NCBI GenBank assembly: GCA_945868935.1 | Contig: CAMBNE010000114.1 | Location: forward strand, 1-5,016 | Source: an uncultured Clostridia bacterium | GTDB taxonomy: Bacteria; Bacillota; Clostridia; Oscillospirales; Acutalibacteraceae | Length of the DNA stretch: 5,016 nt | Direction of reading: 5' to 3' | In this document: one piece after another, positions 1 through 3,184 of the stretch | Position numbering within the stretch: position 1 is the first letter of the stretch | How the letters are laid out: each line of letters begins with the position of its first letter | Position numbers and translations under genes: made by a program | Notes under the pieces: generated by a model | The model's input: only the letters and a program-made list of their open reading frames with translations | The model's database searches: none | Told to the model about the DNA's origin: nothing

Positions 1-6
1 CATTAA

Positions 7-31
7 CTCCACACTCCACTCTCCACACTCC
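7..31. repeat. Short CTCC-rich direct repeat
   Basis: The 11-mer CTCCACACTCC occurs at 7-17 and again at 21-31, a 14-bp period, inside a C/T/A-only stretch that runs from the left edge to about 36. It lies upstream of the tRNA promoter candidate and contains no reading frame. It may be the end of a longer low-complexity repeat cut by the window edge. No function can be read from it. Confidence 0.5.
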
Positions 32-60
32 AAACTAATATAAATTATGGTTTATTTCGC

Positions 61-90
61 AAGACTATTCCATAATTTCTAATGTATTAT
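61..90 (+). promoter_or_regulatory. Candidate promoter of the tRNA-Arg gene
   Basis: A TATTAT box at 85-90 would serve as the -10 element and place the transcript start near 97, leaving a leader of about 20 nt for RNase P to remove. The matching -35 is poor: AAGACT at 61-66 keeps only the central GAC and needs an 18-nt spacer. Other AT-rich hexamers in 37-76, such as CATAAT at 71-76, are possible alternatives, so the exact promoter is uncertain. Confidence 0.32.
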
Positions 91-117
91 AGGTTTAGTC
101 TGAAAAACTGAATATTT

Positions 118-194
118 CCGCCCGTGGCGCAGCTGGATAACGCAACGGATTCCGATTCCGGAGAACGGGGGTTCAAATCCCTTCGGGCGGACCA
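118..194 (+). tRNA. tRNA-Arg, anticodon CCG, CCA encoded
   Basis: This tRNA reads the arginine codon CGG. The acceptor stem pairs CCGCCCG (118-124) with CGGGCGG (184-190) over all 7 bp, followed by discriminator A191 and a genomic CCA (192-194). The D-arm pairs 127-129 with 141-143 and carries the AGCTGGATAA loop. The anticodon loop TTCCGAT (150-156) has CCG at 152-154, with a stem of 146-149 against 157-160. The outermost anticodon-stem pair, A145/G161, is mismatched, which is slightly unusual. The T-arm pairs 167-171 with 179-183, including two G-U pairs, around the TTCAAAT loop (172-178). The 3' half of the gene (from 172) also forms one arm of a long inverted repeat with downstream DNA, described separately. 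Reverse-strand reading frames across the gene are spurious. Confidence 0.95.
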
Positions 195-266
195 CAGAAA
201 AGCCGAGAATGTTTTTACATTCTCGGCTCTTTCTGTTGGTTCGCATAGTATCCGAAGGGATTTGAA
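172..266. repeat. 40-bp inverted repeat that includes the tRNA 3' half
   Basis: Every base from 172 to 211 can pair with 218-266. Pairing runs 172-186 with 252-266 (15 bp, perfect), 187-200 with 230-244 (14 bp with one G-U and one bulged T at 236), and 201-211 with 218-228 (11 bp, perfect). The only unpaired right-arm bases are C229, T236 and the 7-nt ATAGTAT at 245-251. The left arm is the tRNA T-loop, the 3' T-stem strand, the 3' acceptor strand, CCA and the left half of the terminator hairpin. The right arm is thus a near-complete reverse complement of the tRNA 3' end plus its flank. The pairing is read directly from the sequence; a biological role is not established. Confidence 0.85.
195..235 (+). 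terminator. Hairpin terminator after tRNA-Arg
   Basis: The stem AGCCGAGAATG (201-211) pairs perfectly with CATTCTCGGCT (218-228) around the loop TTTTTA. It extends outward, past bulged C229, through CAGAAA (195-200) with TTTCTG (230-235). It begins immediately after the CCA end, which is the usual place for a tRNA terminator. The 3' side is only moderately T-rich (CTTTCTG), without a clean run of six T, so it may instead be a processing stem or a weak terminator. It forms the apex of the larger 172-266 inverted repeat. Confidence 0.65.
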
Positions 267-290
267 GGTGAGCGTTAAGAAAACAGTCCG
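243..290. repeat. Intergenic repeat, copy A
   Basis: This is one of two copies of a repeat of about 47 bp; the other is at 391-437. The first 25 bp (243-267) are identical to 391-415. The rest matches with two substitutions (G268/A416 and G274/A422) and a 1-nt length difference, ending in CAGTCCG in both copies. The core CCGAAGGGATTTGAA (252-266) is the exact reverse complement of the tRNA T-arm and acceptor segment at 172-186. Here the repeat runs on into a complete hairpin (280-302), whereas copy B keeps only the left part of it. It is probably a member of a dispersed intergenic repeat family. Confidence 0.8.
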
Positions 291-302
291 GTGGACTGTT
301 TT
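280..302. terminator. Short symmetric hairpin, possible bidirectional terminator
   Basis: AAAACAGTCC (280-289) pairs perfectly with GGACTGTTTT (293-302) around the 3-nt loop GGT. On the plus strand five T follow the GC-containing core (299-303); on the minus strand the core is followed by TTTT. It could terminate leftover plus-strand tRNA transcription and also the minus-strand operon that ends at 447, which has no closer terminator. It lies at the end of repeat copy A and may simply be part of that repeat. Beyond it, 303-390 shows nothing I can assign. Confidence 0.45.
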
Positions 303-390
303 TAGCGAACTGCGTTTATGATACTTTTCCAATCGCAACACGCCGCAACAAGCGAGATGGTCTTTTCTACAGATGAACGTACTTCGGGCG

Positions 391-437
391 GCATAGTATC
401 CGAAGGGATTTGAAGATGAGCATTAAAAAGCAGTCCG
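391..437. repeat. Intergenic repeat, copy B
   Basis: This second copy of the repeat at 243-290 has 25 identical bases (391-415) and then a diverged tail ending at CAGTCCG. The right arm of the hairpin present in copy A is missing, so this copy looks 3'-truncated. It is preceded by CTTCGGGCGG at 382-391, which is identical to the tRNA 3' acceptor segment at 181-190. CTTCGG (382-387) and CCGAAG (400-405) can form a small stem. The copy ends only 10 nt past the stop of the minus-strand membrane gene. Confidence 0.8.
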
Positions 438-446
438 TTCCCTACA

Positions 447-809
447 CTAATACTTTCCCTTATGCTTTATTGATTTATAAACCGTAACCGCAACCGACCA
501 GATTGCAATTGTAAGCATAATGACTCCCGTAAACATCTCGTTAATCTGTCTGCCAATCGAATTTGCGTCTAATCCAAATAAAACAAAACTCAAAAACGGC
601 AAAAGCTCATAAACTATCGTGCAGGCAAAAATTGCTCTGTAATCCTTAATAAAGATGCAGTTTAGAGTGTTTAAAATAACATACATTAACAGGATAAAAT
701 AAAGAAATTTCTCTGTATGAGCAATACCAAAAACAACACTCAATATAATAGCAACTACCAATGTGCAATTTGCCGCAATAAAAAACCTGTTTTTAGTTTT
801 CTCACTCAT
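447..809 (-). CDS. Small four-helix membrane protein, unknown function
   Basis: This 120-residue protein has four hydrophobic segments, at about residues 8-28, 33-53, 57-78 and 90-112. It begins with a short basic end (MSEKTKNR) and finishes with a basic tail (KSIKHKGKY), so both termini are probably cytoplasmic. There is no signal peptide, catalytic motif or family I recognise. The ATG at 809 is preceded by GGGGTGA, a good match to the anti-Shine-Dalgarno sequence, with about 9 nt between it and the start. This binding site overlaps the stop codon of the gene upstream, and the 9-nt gap argues for translational coupling in a two-gene operon. The coding sequence is visibly more AT-rich than valS. 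The gene is preferred over the overlapping plus-strand frames because promoter, binding sites and membrane pattern all agree on this strand. Function cannot be assigned. Confidence 0.75.
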   Translation of the reverse strand: MSEKTKNRFFIAANCTLVVAIILSVVFGIAHTEKFLYFILLMYVILNTLNCIFIKDYRAIFACTIVYELLPFLSFVLFGLDANSIGRQINEMFTGVIMLTIAIWSVAVTVYKSIKHKGKY

Positions 810-818
810 AAAATCGTC

Positions 819-1052
819 TCACCCCTGTTTTGCAAGCACTCGCCTGACAAAGAACATAACTACTCCGATTACGGAAAACACCGAGAACACGAACGCATAT
901 TTCCCTATAAGCGAAGCGAATTTTCCCGTACTTTCCGAAACTTTCTTTGCAGAAAATACTGCAAATTGTTTTATATTTCTGCATACACTTAATGAAAGCG
1001 AAACGGTTTTGTCCTTGACTTTTAAAAATAAATATTTGATTTTCCTTATCAT
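819..1052 (-). CDS. Small single-pass basic membrane protein, unknown function
   Basis: The protein is 77 residues from the chosen ATG at 1052. The first 45 or so residues are rich in lysine, serine and valine and could form amphipathic helices. One clear transmembrane segment follows at about residues 52-70 (YAFVFSVFSVIGVVMFFV), then RRVLAKQG. In-frame starts also exist at 1058 (ATG) and 1061 (GTG). The AGGAAG binding site at 1066-1061 leaves 8 nt to the ATG at 1052 but only 2 nt to 1058 and overlaps 1061, so 1052 is favoured. It is the first gene after a strong minus-strand promoter and ends 9 nt before the four-helix protein gene, probably as one transcript. I recognise no family. A partner or regulatory role for the next gene's product is only a guess from linkage. 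Confidence 0.65.
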   Translation of the reverse strand: MIRKIKYLFLKVKDKTVSLSLSVCRNIKQFAVFSAKKVSESTGKFASLIGKYAFVFSVFSVIGVVMFFVRRVLAKQG

Positions 1053-1102
1053 AAACATCACTTCCTTTAGTGTTATATGTATTATTTCATTGATACAATT
1101 TT

Positions 1103-1131
1103 ATTCTATACCATTACTTCATATATGTCAA
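1103..1131 (-). promoter_or_regulatory. Sigma-A promoter of the minus-strand operon
   Basis: On the minus strand a perfect TTGACA (1131-1126) is followed after exactly 17 nt by TAGAAT (1108-1103). Transcription would start near 1096, leaving a leader of about 44 nt before the ATG at 1052 with its AGGAAG binding site. The promoter lies back to back with the plus-strand promoter at 1195-1223, with about 64 bp between the two -35 boxes. Confidence 0.85.
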
Positions 1132-1194
1132 CAGCTTTTGCGCAAAATAAAGTAAAATAATGCTTTTATTTTCGCCGATAAAAGTACAAAATTG

Positions 1195-1223
1195 TTTACA
1201 AAAACAGCAAAATGCTTTATACT
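1195..1223 (+). promoter_or_regulatory. Sigma-A promoter of the Big_2/YARHG lipoprotein gene
   Basis: TTTACA (1195-1200) and TATACT (1218-1223) are separated by 17 nt, each with one mismatch to consensus. The start would be near 1230, giving a leader of about 49 nt with AGGAGG at 1265-1270, 8 nt before the ATG. No clear operator or terminator hairpin is visible in the leader. The A/T-rich DNA between this and the divergent promoter could bind a shared regulator, but no convincing palindrome is seen. Confidence 0.8.
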
Positions 1224-1278
1224 AAAATCACCAAACAGGCAAATAATATTAGGGCTATCGAAATAGGAGGACGTTATT

Positions 1279-2235
1279 ATGAAAAGGACTGCACTTTTGC
1301 TTTGTATTATTGCTTTAGTCCCCTTTGTTTTCTGCTCCTGCTTTGACAAAGAGGTGCAGAGTATTGAGCTGAGCGAAACCGAGGTTACTATGACTGTCGG
1401 CGATTCACTCGGAATTGAGGCGAAAATTCTTCCTGAGGACGCTAAAACAAAGGCTCTTGACTGGGCAAGCTCCGATACAAAAATCGTAACAGTATCTGAC
1501 GGCACATTAAAGGCAAAGAGCGCAGGCACTGCTGTTGTAACGGCAAAGACGGAAAACGGCATTAAATCCTCCTGCAACGTCACAGTATCTGACAAGCAAG
1601 TGACCTCGATTACATTATCGAGCACCGATGTTTCGGTAAAAGTGGGCAAGAAAATTCAGCTTACTGCCAAAACTCAGCCGTCTGACGCACCGAGCGGAGT
1701 TCTTGAATGGAGCTCAAGCAACGAAAAGGTGGCAATTGTAAACAGCGACGGCTTTGTTACGGGTGTAAAATCGGGCGTTGCAAGCATCACCTGCAAATCC
1801 GAAAACGGCAAGGAAGCCTCCTGCACAGTTACGGTAAAGGCTGAAACGGTGACTAACCCGACTTCTCCGAGCACCTCTACCACAGCTCCGACGCAGGACA
1901 GTACAAAACCGTCGTCATCAAACAATAAAAAAGGCAAAATCACTACGCAGAATTCATCTCCGAGCGAAATCGGAAATGCATATAGAAATGACTTTGTCTT
2001 TTATGACTCCTCCTACAGAAAGCTCACCGACGCTGAGGTTTCAAGGCTCTCCTCAGCAGAAATTCAGCAGGCTATCAACGAAATCTACGCCCGCTACGGA
2101 CGTGTTTTCAAGGACACGCAGATTAAGGCTTACTTCAATTCAACAGAATGGTACGTTGAAAATCCGGGCTACAGCGACTCAAACGTAAACGACATTGAAA
2201 AAGCCAACCTTTCCTTACTTATTAAGTACCGATAA
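1279..2235 (+). CDS. Secreted lipoprotein with two Big_2 domains and a YARHG domain
   Basis: The 318-residue protein is predicted to be exported and anchored outside the cell. Residues 1-20 are a signal peptide with a basic start (MKR) and a hydrophobic core. C21 in FCSC is the likely lipidated cysteine, although phenylalanine at -3 is atypical for a lipobox. Two bacterial Ig-like (Big_2) repeats follow, at about 27-103 and 109-186. Each has the pattern I-x-L-S-x-x-x-V-x-x-x-V-G, then a W-x-S-S core (DWASSD, EWSSSN), G-x-A-x-I/V-T, and a final C-x-V-T-V. A Ser/Thr/Pro-rich linker spans about 190-230. The C-terminal YARHG domain (about 240-318) shows LTDAEVSRLSSAEI, NEIYARYGRVF, YFNSTEWY and a late N-L-S-L-L. 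The fourth motif residue is Tyr rather than His (YARYG). The start is set by AGGAGG 8 nt upstream. Big_2 domains commonly mediate adhesion or act as spacers, and the role of YARHG is unknown, so a surface-binding function is inferred. Confidence 0.93.
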   Translation: MKRTALLLCIIALVPFVFCSCFDKEVQSIELSETEVTMTVGDSLGIEAKILPEDAKTKALDWASSDTKIVTVSDGTLKAKSAGTAVVTAKTENGIKSSCNVTVSDKQVTSITLSSTDVSVKVGKKIQLTAKTQPSDAPSGVLEWSSSNEKVAIVNSDGFVTGVKSGVASITCKSENGKEASCTVTVKAETVTNPTSPSTSTTAPTQDSTKPSSSNNKKGKITTQNSSPSEIGNAYRNDFVFYDSSYRKLTDAEVSRLSSAEIQQAINEIYARYGRVFKDTQIKAYFNSTEWYVENPGYSDSNVNDIEKANLSLLIKYR

Positions 2236-2243
2236 GACACAGC

Positions 2244-2272
2244 TTGACTTTTTTCAAAAAAAGTGATAAACT
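2244..2272 (+). promoter_or_regulatory. Candidate promoter for the DUF2798 gene
   Basis: TTGACT (2244-2249) and TAAACT (2267-2272) have a 17-nt spacer; the -10 matches consensus at only 4 of 6 positions. If used, the transcript would start near 2279 and include the stem-loop at 2300-2388 as a leader structure ahead of the gene at 2423. A second candidate, TTGTGT (2375-2380), 16 nt and TATAAA (2397-2402), would start near 2409, almost on top of the binding site, and seems less likely. The local A/T symmetry (ACTTTTTT at 2247-2254 against AAAAAAAGT at 2256-2264) may produce a chance match. Confidence 0.33.
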
Positions 2273-2299
2273 GAACAGGCAATTTAATAAACGATACAT

Positions 2300-2388
2300 A
2301 AACGACACAAGTAGTGCACTGCACATAAATCTGATTACGGTAAATATGTTTTTTCAGATTTATGCAAGTACATATTGTGTCGTTTTTT
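2300..2388 (+). terminator. Long stem-loop with T-run between lipoprotein and DUF2798 genes
   Basis: The outer stem AAACGACACAA (2300-2310) pairs with TTGTGTCGTTT (2375-2385). The inner stem CATAAATCTGA (2324-2334) pairs with TCAGATTTATG (2354-2364). An internal loop, which includes the palindrome AGTGCACT (2313-2320), separates them, and a 19-nt loop caps the structure. Six T (2383-2388) follow directly. Placed 64 nt after the lipoprotein stop, it can act as that gene's terminator. It is much larger than the compact terminator at 3031-3080 and sits only 34 nt before the next start codon, so a leader attenuator for the DUF2798 gene is also possible. Confidence 0.7.
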
Positions 2389-2422
2389 CGTTTGTTTATA
2401 AAAGAAAAAGGAGAGTAATTTT

Positions 2423-3010
2423 ATGCCAAGCAATCAGTTTCAGAGAACGGTTTTTGCCTTTCTCACAGTCGTAGTCACAGTCCACGCCTTTGTTTTCTAC
2501 AACCTCTATGTAGTCAACGGTGCAACGCTTATGGAGCTCAACGGCACTCAGGGCGTACTTGAGGCAATCAACAAGCAGGGCGGCGTTTTTATGTTCGGCA
2601 CCTATATGCCGATATGGTGCGTTGTGCTTGTGGAGTTCATTTTTGCGTTCAGCCTTGAGGTCTTTATGGGCAGTCCCTGCTCGTTTAAGCTTGCTTCAAA
2701 GGTGTTTAACCCACGTGAAACTCACCCCGTAATTTTTGAAAGCGCAATCATCTGCGCAACCGTTGGACTTATGTGTCCTGCAATGAGCCTTATTGCCGCT
2801 TTCATTTATTATCCCTACTACGCAGGTTTCAGCATAATCACGGTGTTTGCAACGTGGTTCAAGCTTGTCTGCTTCAATCTTCCGTTTGCGTTTTTCGGTC
2901 AGATGTTCTTTATTCAGCCGCTTATCCGCAAGGTTTTCAAAACTGTTTTTTGCAGAAACAAGGCTATTAATAAGCCGCTGGCTGTTCAGGCTGTCAAGGC
3001 TGAAAATTAA
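2423..3010 (+). CDS. DUF2798-type four-helix membrane protein
   Basis: The 195-residue integral membrane protein is of the DUF2798 type, a family of unknown function. Four hydrophobic segments lie at about residues 8-31, 60-82, 104-128 and 144-166. Recognisable stretches include FQRTVFAFLTVVVTVHAFVFY in the first helix, CVVLVEFIFAFSLEVFMGSP in the second, ESAIICATVGLMCPAMS in the third and FNLPFAFFGQMFFIQPLIR in the fourth. The two halves look like a duplicated two-helix unit. The short N-terminus and the basic C-terminal tail (RKVFKTVFCRNKAINK) suggest both ends are cytoplasmic. The start is supported by AAGGAG at 2408-2413, 9 nt upstream of the ATG. The gene is probably monocistronic, with a strong terminator beginning 21 nt after the stop and a long stem-loop just upstream that may regulate it. 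No substrate or reaction is known; the family call rests on remembered sequence resemblance. Confidence 0.88.
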   Translation: MPSNQFQRTVFAFLTVVVTVHAFVFYNLYVVNGATLMELNGTQGVLEAINKQGGVFMFGTYMPIWCVVLVEFIFAFSLEVFMGSPCSFKLASKVFNPRETHPVIFESAIICATVGLMCPAMSLIAAFIYYPYYAGFSIITVFATWFKLVCFNLPFAFFGQMFFIQPLIRKVFKTVFCRNKAINKPLAVQAVKAEN

Positions 3011-3030
3011 AATCAACAAACAATAATTTT

Positions 3031-3080
3031 AACTGCGGAATTTGTCTGCACATTAATTGCGGCAAATTCCGCAGTTTTTT
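3031..3080 (+). terminator. Strong intrinsic terminator after the DUF2798 gene
   Basis: AACTGCGGAATTTG (3031-3044) pairs perfectly with CAAATTCCGCAGTT (3063-3076), a 14-bp stem that can extend by two more pairs (3045-3046 with 3061-3062). The loop can add GCA/TGC. A run of six T (3075-3080) ends the structure. It separates the DUF2798 gene from valS, whose promoter begins 12 nt further on. Confidence 0.92.
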
Positions 3081-3091
3081 GCTCTCATTGA

Positions 3092-3120
3092 TTGACAAAA
3101 GCTCACTAAAATGAGATAAT
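3092..3120 (+). promoter_or_regulatory. Sigma-A promoter of valS
   Basis: A perfect TTGACA (3092-3097), a 17-nt spacer and GATAAT (3115-3120, one mismatch) make this one of the strongest promoters in the window. The start would be near 3127, giving a leader of about 58 nt. That is too short for a T-box riboswitch, and no T-box sequence is present. Confidence 0.88.
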
Positions 3121-3132
3121 ATATAGGTATAT

Positions 3133-3155
3133 GTAAGCGCAATGATTTTGCTTAC
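3133..3155 (+). other. Small stem-loop in the valS leader
   Basis: GTAAGC (3133-3138) pairs with GCTTAC (3150-3155) around an 11-nt loop, close to the predicted 5' end of the valS transcript. It has no T-run, so it is not a terminator; it might stabilise the messenger 5' end. Six perfect pairs in AT-rich DNA could also arise by chance. Confidence 0.3.
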
Positions 3156-3184
3156 CACTTTGCAATGTATGAGGAGATATGTTT

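Noticed and set aside
87..341. Open frames on both strands across tRNA-Arg (minus 87-341, plus 124-321)
   Set aside because: They run through the tRNA gene and its hairpins. The minus-strand peptide (RRDLNPRSPESES) is the familiar artefact of translating tRNA genes backwards. Neither has a binding site.
302..424. Minus-strand open frame of about 40 codons through repeat copy B (includes QIPSDTMPPEVRSSVEK)
   Set aside because: The peptide looks oddly protein-like, but no start with a binding site is visible and its upstream part is the intergenic repeat. It is more likely repeat sequence than a gene, though a remnant cannot be excluded.
717..1155. Plus-strand frames of 91 and 130 codons opposite the small membrane operon
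   Set aside because: They have no binding site or promoter on the plus strand. They overlap each other in different frames and mirror the minus-strand genes, which have a promoter, binding sites and membrane-protein patterns.
1128..1649. Minus-strand frame of 173 codons opposite the lipoprotein gene
   Set aside because: It overlaps the clearly coding Big_2 region and both divergent promoters, and it has no binding site. It is a shadow of the lipoprotein gene.
2247..2264. ACTTTTTT / AAAAAAAGT hairpin as terminator of the lipoprotein gene
   Set aside because: The stem is almost only A-T pairs with a 1-nt loop, so it would be unstable and is followed by no T-run. The structure at 2300-2388 is a far better candidate.
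3011..3184. T-box riboswitch upstream of valS
   Set aside because: The space is taken by the terminator of the preceding gene and a near-consensus promoter. The remaining leader is about 58 nt with no T-box or specifier-loop arrangement.
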